Made by a program: the position numbers and the translations under genes
Part shown: positions 11,360 through 21,484 of the stretch, piece after piece
Numbering within the stretch: position 1 is the first letter of the stretch
How the letters are laid out: every line of letters begins with the position of its first letter
Notes under the pieces: generated by a model
Database searches by the model: none
What the model was told of the DNA's origin: nothing
What the model saw: the letters and a program-made list of their open reading frames with translations, nothing else
Assembly (NCBI GenBank): GCA_963995525.1
Contig: OZ023214.1
Location: 54,502,839-54,566,838 of the forward strand
Source: Escarpia spicata
Taxonomy: Eukaryota; Annelida; Polychaeta; Sabellida; Siboglinidae
Length of the DNA: 64,000 nucleotides
Reading direction: 5' to 3'

Positions 11360-13250
11360 CGATTTTGTGACAAACTGGTTAGAACCTGTTACAGCCGTTT
11401 ATGATTAGTTAGAACCGTTTTGAACAGGTTAGAACCGATTATTACTGGTTAGAATGTGTCAGAACATCTTGAATCTGTTAAAATGTGTTAGTTGTTCTAA
11501 CCGGTTCTTATAGGTTTTAACTGATTCTATAGCGTCCTATGGAGTTCTATCTGGTCTAACTGAGTTAGTTGTTAGAACGGATTCTAACCTATCCTAGCCG
11601 GTAGTAGTACCTATTAGAGTAATATATAACAGGCTGGAATATCTCTGAACCTGCTAGAATTTCTCAAAACCTATTATAACCTCACACAAGCTCCTAGAAC
11701 GGGTTAAAACCTGGAATAACATGATAGAACCTGTTAGAACCTCTGATGACTGGTTAGTATCTGTTAGTACCCTGGTACCACCGACTAGTAGCCGTCAGAA
11801 CCGGATAGAAACCTGTTAGAACTGAACGATCCGGTTTCTACCTATTAAAACCTACTAAACCGGTTAAAACCGGTTACAACCCGTTGGATCCCACTAGAAC
11901 CCGGTGCAAACCGTTCTAATGGGTTAGACTCGGATAGATCCTGTAAGAAATGTGTTGTGAGAGTGTATTTGTTGTATATGTATGATGTGCGTGTGTTTGT
12001 TTAGTATGTGTGTGTTTCAGTGTGTTTGTCTGTGTGTTGTGTGTGCATATGCCGAGGTAAGTGTATGTTGTGTGTGCGATGAGTGTGTTGGGTGTATGTG
12101 TGTGTGTGTTTCACAGAGGTTCTAAAAGTTGTTTACAGGTTCAAGATATTCTGACAGGTTCTAGCCAACTCTTACAGGTTCTAACCTATTTCAGCCTATT
12201 GTAACAGATTCTAACCGGTCAAAAACTGCTGTAACCGGTTTTAACTATTGTTATCGGTTCTAGCTGGTTCAAACCGGTTTAAAAATTTCTAACATGTTCT
12301 AACTGATTATAACCAGTTCTAGCCCTATTAGCCTGTTCTAGGATTGTCTACAGTTTCTCAGAGGACACAGGAGTTCTAGCAGCTTCAAACAGGGTCTAAC
12401 AGGTCCTTGCCTGTTCTGACAGTTTTTTTATACCTTTTATCCCTAATTGGTTTTTGAGGTTCAAACTGGTTTAATCAGATTCTGACGATTTCTAATCAGT
12501 GCAGACGGATTCTAACCGGTGGTACCGGGTTCTAACAACACAAACCAGTCACGAGAGGTTATAAACCGTCCTAAGAGCTTCTCAGAGGTTCTACTAGATT
12601 TTAACAGATTCTAACAGATTTTCGGACATTCTAAGCGATTCTAAGTGGTTAGAATCCGATAGAACAGGTTAAAACCAATTGAATCAGGTTGTAACCACTT
12701 CTACCAGATTCTAATCGGTTCTATGAGGTTCTGTCCGGTTTTATCCTATTTTACTAGGTCCTAACAACTTTATCAAGTTCAAACATGTTCAAACCAGTTT
12801 AACCGGTTTTAACAGGCGTAACGAGTTATGCCCGGTTTTAGCACGTTCTAAAATGTTCCGACACATTCCACCCGGTGCTAACATGTTCTCTTCAGTCCTG
12901 AGAGTTTCAAACAGGTTGAATTACTTTTAACTTTTTTGTTTTAATGTTTGTAAGATGTTCTAATATGTATTAACAGGTTATAATAGGTTCTCAGATATTC
13001 CAAACATTTCTAACCTTTTTTTAAACACATTCTAACGGTTCTACTCTGTTCTAACGGATTATAACCGGTTCTAAAAGATTATATTCAGTTGTAACCGGTT
13101 TTAGGCAGTTCTGACAGGTTTGACCATGTTTTAACAGGTTCTGCCCGACCTTCACTGGTTCTCACCTATTTCAACCGGTTATATCACTTTCTAACTTTTT
13201 CTATCCAATTCTAACGCATTGGTTCTAACGCAACAGGTTTTAACAAAGTT
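11360..13250. repeat. 10-bp-period array, AGAACCGGTT unit, with strand switch
   Basis: About 1.9 kb is built of degenerate 10-bp units. Before about 11935 they mostly read AGAACCNGTT. After about 12115 they mostly read the reverse complement, CTAACNGGTT. The unit core AACCGGTT is its own reverse complement. Short patches of the opposite orientation occur in both halves (about 11488-11560 and 12640-12690). A TG-rich tract separates the halves. There is no coding potential. Confidence 0.85.
11942..12112. repeat. TG-rich microsatellite at the array centre
   Basis: About 170 bases of imperfect TG and GTGTGTTTG repeats lie exactly where the 10-bp array changes its dominant orientation. Confidence 0.85.
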
Positions 13251-13690
13251 TAACACATCAATAGTTCGCTGATAATACTTTTGCTGATATGTTGCAATGT
13301 TCTGGATAGATCTTTTACAAGCGCTAACAAAACATTTTTCAATGTGTGTCCCTCTAAACGCTCCATAAGCTCAGTGTCGGTGTCAACTCCACGGTCATCA
13401 GACGACGTCTTGGCGCTTGATTTTCGGGGGCTTTGTGTTCAGTAGAGGATAATGATTGAAATCATGTGCATTGTCGTGTAGTGACACTGGGGGGGGGGTC
13501 AAATTTCCCGCGTATTCGGATCAGGTTGAGCGTTCGTTTATTGCTCTGACAAGCATGCACATGTAATATGCACTTTGCTAATGATGGCACACTACACTGC
13601 ACACCATATACACACCAGAATCATCAGCCATTCGTCGAAATATTCAGTACCTTTTGGTAAATTGCTGGGAGGTGACTACTACATGTCTGC
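13251..13690. other. unique spacer, no gene seen
   Basis: Non-repetitive sequence between the 10-bp array and the polypurine block. A G-run (about 13490-13499) is the only low-complexity feature. No coding frame is convincing. Confidence 0.4.
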
Positions 13691-13696
13691 TTGCAC

Positions 13697-14445
13697 GTAA
13701 TGCTGCGGCAGGAGAGGGCGAGAGTGCAAGAAAGGGAGGGAGGGATGGAGAAGATGGCGGGAGGAAGGGAGGGAAGGAGGATGGGTAGGAAGAAGGGAGG
13801 GAGGGAGGTAGTGAGGGATGTAGGGAGGGAAGCAGGGAGGGATATAGGTAGGGAAGGAAGGAGGGAGGGAGAGAAGAAGGTAGGAAGGGAGGGAGAGAGA
13901 GGGAGGGATTGAGGGAGAGAGAGACCGAGGGAAGGAGGGAGGGAGAGAGACGGCGGAGACAGAGAGAGAGAGAGAGGGATGGAGGACAGAGAAACACAGG
14001 GAAAGGAGGGGGACGGATAAAGAGACAGAGGGAGAGAGGGAATTAGTGAGGTATGTAGGGAGGGGAGAGAGAGAGGGAAGGAGGGAGAGAGGGTGGCTGG
14101 GAGAGAGAGGTAGGGATTGAGGGAGAGATGAAGGGATTGAGGGAGAGAGAGAGGGAGGGAGAAATAGGGTGAGACAGAGAGAGAGAGGGGGGGTAGGGAG
14201 GACGGAGAGGCAGAGGGAAAGATGGGGGAGGGAATAAGAGATGAAGGAGGGAGGAAAGGAGGGAGTGAGAGAGGGAGGGAGAGAGAGCGATAGATGGAGG
14301 GACGGAGAAAGGGAGGAGGCAGGGTGAAAAAAACGGAGGGAGGGAAGGACGGAGGTAAGTAGGGAGGAGGAATGGGAGGGAAAGAGTAAGGAAGGGAGGG
14401 AGGGAGGAGCGAGAGAGGGAGAGAGAGCGAGAGAGAACAGAGCAC
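13697..14445 (-). repeat. polypurine (GGGAGA) block, inverted partner of 10451-10762
   Basis: About 750 bases are almost only G and A on the plus strand. The right part, about 14150-14445, is the reverse complement of the Gypsy-A polypyrimidine block and shares its interruptions (for example GAATAAGAGATG, GCGATAGATGG). The left part is a further expansion. The long frames across it (up to 290 codons) are products of low complexity. It ends directly beside the 3' end of LINE-B. Confidence 0.85.
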
Positions 14446-14462
14446 GAGTTAGGTAAGTTAAG

Positions 14463-15442
14463 CTAAGGTGTTTTATTTCGGAGTTGCGTAATACGCAAGT
14501 TAAATGAAACACAAAGCGTATACAATATATACAATGCCTGGTTGACAGTAGAGCCAAGGTTCTTACCAGTAGATATGGGAATACAATATTTTAACAGAAG
14601 AATATAACTTGAATCACTGGCCGTTGCCAACCACTGGTAATGGTAAACAAATTGTCGTAGATACAATGTGCAATTAATAACTACAAGCAGACAGTTAATA
14701 CACTACCATAAATAATAAGTAACAGTAGTGACGTGGTTGGTTGACCCAAAAATGAAAATTTTCTTCTTTTTACATACATACATTAATAATGCTAGATTGC
14801 AGAAGAACAATCCAGTAATAAGAATGTAACATGTAGTAATATTTTCATAAACCGTTTAAAACTAATCAAATAATAAAAAACAAGTGATAACACATGTAAT
14901 ATGTTGTTGTAACTTCATAGACATAGTGTTTTAAGACATCTGATTTTAGAGACGATACGAAGCTAGTAATATTAGGTTTCTTTTGAATATCAGGCAAAAT
15001 AGTATTCCATGCCATCGGCCCATTGCATAATACACTATTTGATGACCGTAAGGTAGAACTGCTAATTGGACGACTATGTCGAAGTTACCTTCTATCATGA
15101 TTATGAATATCACAGATTAGTGTAAAAATATTACATAATGACACTGGCAGATTATTATGACAATAATTATACGTTTTGCAATTTCATTAATATCTTTCAA
15201 TTTTAGTACATTTAAACATGTAAACGGGGATGAGAATATTCATGGAAACCATTTCAAAGATTACTACGAACAATTTTTTTCTGCATAATGAATAATTTCT
15301 TTGTGTAGCTTTTATGTGTAAATCCCCAAAGGATTATTCCATTTGTCAAATATGGATATACTAACGCATAGTAAATTGTGTGTATACCCTGCTGATGCTT
15401 ACTGGCAGAACCCTGAGCTTGTTTGCTATAATAATTGAACAA
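14463..15442 (-). mobile_element. LINE-B, 3' part (RT C terminus and 3' UTR)
   Basis: On the minus strand 15442-15254 reads HTIYYALVYPYLTNGIILWG then KLFIMQKKIVR, the conserved block after the RT thumb of Jockey/CR1-type LINEs. A few degraded coding words follow (ILFCLIFKRN, about 15000). An AATAAA signal (14477-14472 on the minus strand) sits at the far end, close to the border with the polypurine block. This piece is the missing continuation of the LINE half at 20.99-23.15 kb. Confidence 0.75.
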
Positions 15443-15464
15443 GAATTAATGTAGTTGTTAACGG

Positions 15465-15579
15465 TCATTTAATAATTGTAACCAACAGGAACAAACCAAA
15501 TACATCACTCGATGAGATAAAGCTTAAGCGCTAAACAACTGATACTATCATCGAGGTACTACAAACAATTATTAAATGA
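15465..15579. repeat. 115-bp segment bounded by a 15-bp inverted repeat
   Basis: TCATTTAATAATTGT at 15465-15479 is matched perfectly by its reverse complement at 15565-15579. Smaller palindromes (CTCGATGAG / CATCGAG) lie inside. It sits at the border between the LINE-B 3' part and the DIRS-like element, so it may be a miniature transposon or the DIRS terminus. Confidence 0.5.
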
Positions 15580-15749
15580 CAAATCAGATTAGCAAAGGTG
15601 GGTGGTAATTTTTCCCCACCCGGCCTCCTTCATTAGAGGCCCAACCCCACCCCAGGGCTCTGCCAGTGCATTAAACTGCCTATGGAGTCGTACGGGTACT
15701 AACAGGAGAAAAGTAAAATAAGTATCAATACACCTTAAGTAAGACAAAC

Positions 15750-16100
15750 GCCAGCCATGCTGCAGCGTCTATTCAATATAACCGCCCATTAGCCTGGCAA
15801 TGTTACACGTTAAACAGATACGTGACCATGAACTGGATGCCAGGGTGATCAGTCGTGCTCCTTATTGCCAAGCTATACACAGTAGATGCCAGCCATGCTG
15901 CAACAACCACTGCGAACAACAATATGCGACATAAAGCAGGTAGGAAAGAGTGTCTCAAACAAACGGGATGTTGTATATCCTTGGGAATACTACTGCAAAC
16001 AATGGAAGCCAATCATGCTGCAACAACCCCTGCTTACAGCAGTAGACCAAAATGTTATATATCGAGAAAAGAGTGTGTCCCAATAATATATAATATGGTA
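15750..16100 (-). repeat. direct repeats at the 3' end of the DIRS-like element
   Basis: GCCAGCCATGCTGCA-like words recur at 15750, 15888 and 16008, the last two followed by CAACAACC. Around the last two copies GAAAAGAGTGTGTC-type text is also repeated. This fits the split direct repeats of Ngaro-type elements, though the matching copy at the 5' end is not identified. Confidence 0.45.
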
Positions 16101-16114
16101 GATCAGTAGGAATA

Positions 16115-17105
16115 TTACAGTACAGAATGGGCGCCAGTCAAGATGAAGCACCCACCGTTTACAGGAAAAACGAGACAAATCAAGTGCCGCATAGGAATAC
16201 GAATGTAGCGTTTAAAGGCAGTGGACTTCCACCTGATCATAGATTGAATTTGTGTTTCGCACATCCCCATGTCAGCTGCCGTGCTAGCAGCACCGATTCG
16301 AAAGCTGTGAGCTTTATATTTACTGGGGTCCAGATCCACCACTGGAGAGCTTTATGCAAGTGCTGACAAAAATAGTTCCGAGAAACAGGGGAGGCATTAA
16401 GAAATGCAAACAGTGGGCCCTTAAATGGACCACGAACCTTCAGGAATCGAGAAAGTGCTTGCACAGGACAAAACTGATTGTGCGTTTGCGAAATGGACAG
16501 AGTGACAGGGCGCCCAGATGTGTTGTGCTTAAAAATGACACAAAACTAGAACAATGTGTGAACGAGAAAGGGTGACATCTGCCAACTGTATGACAGCGTC
16601 GCTCCTGGATCGAGAATGGACCGTCATTTCCCCAATGCGCCAAGAGGAACATGCTCTGTAGCATATACCTTGTATGGGTGGATGAGGCAATCAATTGTGA
16701 GGCGTCAACTATCTGGTATAGTACAGAGGGGGTGATGGGTAAACGGGTGTCAGGTGTACCTGCCAGCTTCTGAGCCCCAACCACAATTTTTTAATAACAA
16801 AATGTTGAGTTGGATCCGGCATACCAGACAATTTATGAATATACGACAGAGCAGACACATAAGGGTAGCTGGAGCATAGTCTTGGGAGAAAAGGCCTTCT
16901 ATATATGTAGCCAAATGACCTGTTGAAGCTGGAAATATCGAACAGTTGGGAATTTTTTTTCCGGCTGAAAGCTGCGTACGATGTAATAGATCGTTTGTAG
17001 GCCTTTTTTAGTACCGTCAGACAAGGCATCATTAAGTAGATGTAGCATCACTGCTGCCAAGGAAGAATTGCTGCCGGAATCGCTGTGGGCTGCGGTTGGA
17101 GCCAA
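16115..17105 (-). pseudogene. tyrosine recombinase of the DIRS-like element
   Basis: The enzyme integrates circular element DNA. The N-terminal part is recognisable (LLNDALSDGTKKGL; YPYVSALSYIHKLSGMPDPT, about 16890-16800). A middle part gives AQKLAGTPDTRLPITPSVL (16774-16720). The catalytic end is at 16342-16190: KAHSFRIGAAST supplies the HxxR pair, and KSTAFKRYIR the tyrosine nucleophile. The pieces lie in different frames, so it is broken, but the key residues of the C-terminal box survive. Confidence 0.8.
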
Positions 17106-18636
17106 GGTGCCATCTGCCGAACCGCAGATTCCTGAAAACGTGACAGTTTGTCAGCTATGACATTAGTCTTTCCTGGAATGTGCTTAGATTTAAAATAGAC
17201 ATTACATTTCAACGCAGTCACGACCAGACGTCTAAGTAAACGCATTAGGTGATAGTTCTTAGTGGACTGCTTGTTGATCACGTCCACCACAGCTTGGTTA
17301 TCAGTGAGGAACAGGACTGAGTGGTTTGCCATGCATTGTCCCCAAAGCTCCAAAGCGGCTACGATAGGATAGAGTTCCAATACAGCAATGTTGTAACCAT
17401 CCCAGATTTCTGGAAAGGTACCATTAAACCATCTGGAGAAAAAAAACGGCAGCAAACCCGTGCGTAGATGCGGCATCAGTTTACAACTTAGTGGAATCCG
17501 ATGAAACCCAATTACTATCGATGAGCATGATGACTCCATTGAATGAAGAGACAAAACAATGCCAGGCCGCCAAGTCAGCGCGCGACTCAGCCGTCAACCG
17601 GATATGATGGTTAGGTCTAGAAAGACCCCCTGTAAGATGGACGAGGCAACGGATGAACGCACGACCGGGGGAAACGACGCGGCTTGCGAATGTGAGTAGC
17701 CCAATCACGGATTGGAGTTGGTGCAATGTCACAGAACGGCATTTCCGCATGACGGCAAGGGATGTCTGTAGCTTCTTAACTTTATCCTGGGGGAGGCGAG
17801 CTTCCCATTTGACCGTGTCGAGTTCAATGCCATGAACAGTGATGAGCGTAGATGGGAGACAGGTTTTCTCATGCTAGGTTGGGATAGAAAGCTCCTTGGC
17901 CAGAGCCATAAATCGGTTGAGATCGTGAAAGCAAAGAGATGAATTTGGGGGGCCGATGAAGATGACTAACAGCCATGACACCCCTGCTTTGGAGGACCCA
18001 CTGCAACGCACAAGTAAAACGTTCAAACAGGCGACACGATTCAGCACATCCCGTTGGTAGGCAACGATCGTAGTAGAAGTTAGTATCCCAGGTGAACCCA
18101 AACAAATGGTAGCATGACGGGTGGAGGGGAATGATGCAGAATGCATCCTCAATGTCTGTCTTCCCCACCAGAGCCCCTTGGCCAAATTGATCCAACAAAG
18201 CGATGACAAGATCTAAAGTTTCATAAGATACAGTGGTGAATTCCTTTGGAATACCTTCGTTAATGGAATTACCCGCTGGATAAGAAAGATCATGAATGAG
18301 ACGGAATGTGTTCTTTCTTGGCAACTACCCCAAGCGGGAGGACTGATAGGGAGTGAATGGTGGTGATATGAATGGGCCAGCAATGCGTCCCAGCGAAAGC
18401 TCCTTTGTCAGTTTCGTGTCAACTATAGCCTTGTGGTCGGAAGCAGATGGGTGATTATGAGTGGAAAGGAGAGAAGGGGTACCAAAATAGTTAATTTTGA
18501 ATCCACGGATGAAACCGTTGACCAGAAAGGTGACTTCCCCCTGGTCATAACCAAGGAGAGCTTGGTGTAAGCATTTAGGATGTATTGGTGTTGGGAGTGA
18601 TGATTTTCCGACATGAGCTGGACGGATGAGGTGCAT
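17048..18636 (-). pseudogene. reverse transcriptase and RNase H of the DIRS-like element
   Basis: RT begins with the NYFGTPSLLS region (about 18510) and GRIAGPFISPPF (about 18390). RLIHDLSYPAGNSINEGIP and GKTDIEDAFCIIPL (motif A, about 18165) follow in the frame 18324-17869. Where the YLDD box belongs (about 17965), the text reads LLVIFIGPP in one frame and the aspartates are lost. RNase H at 17554-17048 is better kept: AVLELYPIVAALELW, FLTDNQAVVDVINKQS, HIPGKTNVIADKLSRFQ. Stops and frameshifts separate the parts. Confidence 0.8.
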
Positions 18637-19683
18637 GACATTTGGCGCAAACGTGTTTGAATTTGCACAAGCGGGAGTGGCACTTACCCCCTCCCCTCAC
18701 TGGTACTGCCAGCAGTAGCCAACGGGAAAGGACTGCGGGCGACGGGATTTGTTGGGAAAGGGACCCGGAGCACGAGCTGACCCCCCATGGACATCCTTGG
18801 CATACATGCAATTAAAGAATAAATCCCACCGGGGCTGCGCCCAGGGGAATCCGGCCAGATCAAATTGTCGGAGCGACCGGAATCGTGTGTCATACTGTCG
18901 CCAGGCCAACGGTGGACCTGTGGCGGCAATATCACGGACAACATCGCAATATTTGAACAACCCGGGGGCTGCTTCCGGAAATCGTTGAGCATATATTGCC
19001 CCAAACACCAAGAAGGCAGAAGTCCACTGGTCGATGGTGGAAATCTGCCTTCCCCTGGTCTGGGGCAGCAAAGAGAAGACGCGATGAGAGTCACCAGAAG
19101 AAACGGCCATTTGTTGGGGTAGGGTTTGGTGGATATGGGTCAGATAGAAAAATTCAACAAATTCGTTGGCACATATCTTGGCCTGAATGCGCTCCGGAAG
19201 GTTAGCCCCCAAAGTGGTGGAGTGGAGAGGGACAGAGAAGTGGGATGCGGGCTCACCTCTATCGTCCATCAAAGTACTGAGAGCACAAACAACAGCAAAG
19301 TCCATGGGAGTCTCCCGCTCGGTGGTGGGGTCTGGCATCGACCAGGCTACTTCCGGGGCAACATCTACCGATGGCGTGGGCACAGGGGGTGTGACAACAT
19401 GGGCACGCGTGGCATCCCGGTCCTCTCGCAATTGTTTAATTACTTCCCGGGTGACAATGGCTACCACATCAGCAGTGCTGGTAGTTGTCAACGGCACACT
19501 GTCCGACGTGGCTGGCAAGTCCTACGGACGTCCCGCAGCGGCAGAAACAGGGCGACGTCGGCGAGCAGGAGGGGCTGGCACGGGCGGTTCGAACTCCAGA
19601 GGACGTTTACTGGCCACAAGACGTTGGGACGGCGATCGCACCATGGCCCGAACCGGTTTCGGCGGATGTCCGCGTGGGGGCAT
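18575..19683 (-). pseudogene. gag-like protein of the DIRS-like element
   Basis: A proline- and arginine-rich N terminus (MPPRGHPPKP..., from 19683) shifts frame near 19520 into a 273-residue frame (19518-18697) with RIQAKICANEFVEFFYLTHI, IDQWTSAFLVFGAIYAQRFP and WRQYDTRFRSLR. This helical gag pattern is typical of DIRS and Ngaro elements. A further frame (18690-18600) carries a cysteine- and histidine-rich finger, CKFKHVCAKCHAPHPSSSC. Three frames are needed, so this copy is broken. Large plus-strand frames across the same GC-rich DNA are shadows. Confidence 0.75.
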
Positions 19684-19902
19684 ACTGCAAAGTAGTAAAC
19701 AAAGGGTAGGAACGACATCCATTTTCTCCGAAACAATGGCACCAAACTAATCAGTATCACAGCTCACCCACTATCTACCTGCATAACAGGATGGACCAAT
19801 ATGGTATATAATCCTGTGGTCGCCCCATGGGCAGCATGAGGTGATAGAACCTCTAGATGAAAACTGATATATAATCATAGATATAAATACGCATAGATAT
19901 AC

Positions 19903-19932
19903 CTACATATATATATATATATATATATATAC
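19903..19932. repeat. AT microsatellite
   Basis: ATATAT repeat of about 30 bases within the 5' flank of the DIRS-like element. Confidence 0.8.
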
Positions 19933-20204
19933 ATACATGTATACCATCCATGTAGATACATGCACACACACTCCATAAATCTATACACACATACATACTC
20001 ACACACAACAGAGATAAAATTGCATTTATCAAGACCAAATGGAAAGTAAGTGTGCATTTTGCAGCGTGGAATAAGAGTGGTAAATTGTCGATGAAATTGC
20101 CTGGTAATAGAATTCATTGTGTACAACTGACAAGTTTGCTGTAGAGTTCTGGTTCATTACGGGTAATATATTTGATGGTGTATTGTAACGAAAATCAGAA
20201 GACA

Positions 20205-20450
20205 GTGGGGCCATCAGAGGAACCAGTCTGTATCACAGCACACCGCAAAACATGTAATATAAGATAGTGGGGCCATCAGAGCAACCAGTCTATATCACAG
20301 CACACCCACAAACACGGATCATAAGATAGTGGGGCTATCAGAGGAATCAGTCTGTATCACAGCACGCCCACAAAAAGACATGGATCATAGTGGGACAAAC
20401 AGAGCAACCTGCCTGTATTACAGCGCCACCACAAATGATATGGCACAATG
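20205..20450 (-). repeat. 62-bp tandem repeat at the 5' end of the DIRS-like element
   Basis: The word GTGGGGCCATCAGA starts units at 20205, 20267 and 20329. A diverged fourth unit (GTGGGACAAACAGA) starts near 20390. Spacing is 62, 62 and 61 bp, and each unit also contains GTATCACAGCAC. Confidence 0.85.
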
Positions 20451-20989
20451 GAGCTACTAAGCATGTGGGCTACACCAATCGACCCCCCCTATTGTGTGGG
20501 GTAGCACTGGTAACACTACCGTAACACAACAATCAAACACGCGGGATTGAATTGGTGATTACTGCTGTTAGGGTTCCCATAGATAATGTAAATTAATTGA
20601 AGAAAGTGTATACAAATACAATTTGGCAAAACAGTGAGAAGATTGAATGAAAGGCAGTCGTAATGCAACCAACACAAAACCCACAGACAGTGATAGTATT
20701 AAGGACCAAAATGCAGTAATTACCAGATGATGGAGACAAACTGTCAAAGGCAAACTTGTACTGTGATATACATTTCCAGCACAGTGAGGGGAAAGCCAGA
20801 AGAAGATGGGCTGTACTGAAAGGAGTGGGGCATTTACCACTGTGTGGCAGCAAATATGGCAGCCCCCCGAATGAAGAGCACATATTTGCGCATCCCAACT
20901 TCGTTTAGAAGGACCCCAAATTGATCAAAATATTGCTCCCAGTTAGTGTGCATATTCCTGTGTCGCCAGTAATAAATATGGGGCAGGTT

Positions 20990-21484
20990 TTTTCTGCAGA
21001 CATTCATATGTTCATGTTTATCAACAATAAGAAGGCCTAGAAAGTTAACATAATGGGTAGGCTGAATTATGTGATCTGCCATCTTTAACGTGATTTATTC
21101 ATTAAGTAGATGTCGTGACCTACAAAACAACATATATTTTGATTTTGATACATTCAATGAGAGCTTATTAGCATGAAACCAGTCGGCTAATACTTGACGT
21201 TCTTTATTCATGCCATTGTAAAGTTTAGTAATATGATTTCCATTCATATATACCGTGGTGTCGTCAGCAAATAATATTGCTGTAATTTGTTTCAGATTAA
21301 ATGGGAGATCATTTATGTATAAAATAAATAAAAGTAGACCAAGAATAGCGCCTTGCGGCACACCGAGTGTGATATATTGTGGAAGTGAAGCACTGTTGAT
21401 ACAACTTACATATTGTGTTCTATTTGTAAGATATCTCCTGAACCAATTACAAGGTGTACCTCTAGTTCCGTAGTAATCTAACAT
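20990..21484 (-). pseudogene. LINE-B reverse transcriptase palm
   Basis: The frame 21484-21095 contains WFRRYLTNRTQYV, GVPQGAILGLLLFILYINDL (motif B region) and ILFADDTTVYMNG, with the catalytic aspartate pair intact. LADWFHANKLSLNVSKSKYML follows. The continuing frame at 21082 gives VNFLGLLIVDKH. The wording fits the Jockey/CR1 superfamily. The enzyme is separated from its C-terminal block by the DIRS-like insertion. Confidence 0.85.

Larger units (their letters stand above)
15600..20900 (-). mobile_element. DIRS/Ngaro-like tyrosine-recombinase retroelement
   Basis: The coding order on the minus strand is gag (19.68-18.58 kb), reverse transcriptase with RNase H (18.64-17.05 kb), then a tyrosine recombinase (17.1-16.1 kb). 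That order and the recombinase, in place of an integrase, define the DIRS order (Ngaro/DIRS type). Both ends carry short direct repeats (15750-16100 and 20205-20450). Frameshifts and a damaged RT active site make this copy inactive. The element lies inside LINE-B, whose two halves flank it. The exact borders are not resolved. Confidence 0.8.

Noticed and set aside
11360..13250. 10-bp array considered as a telomere-like repeat
   Set aside because: The unit AGAACCGGTT is unlike known metazoan telomere repeats, is degenerate, and changes strand within the array.
13624..14557. Very long minus-strand frames (up to about 290 codons) rich in L, S and P
   Set aside because: They translate a polypurine/polypyrimidine block in all three frames. 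Low complexity without stop-codon bases explains the length. There is no domain or codon signature.
18749..19750. Plus-strand frames of up to 189 codons
   Set aside because: They lie opposite the gag of the DIRS-like element in GC-rich DNA. The minus strand carries the recognisable family sequence.
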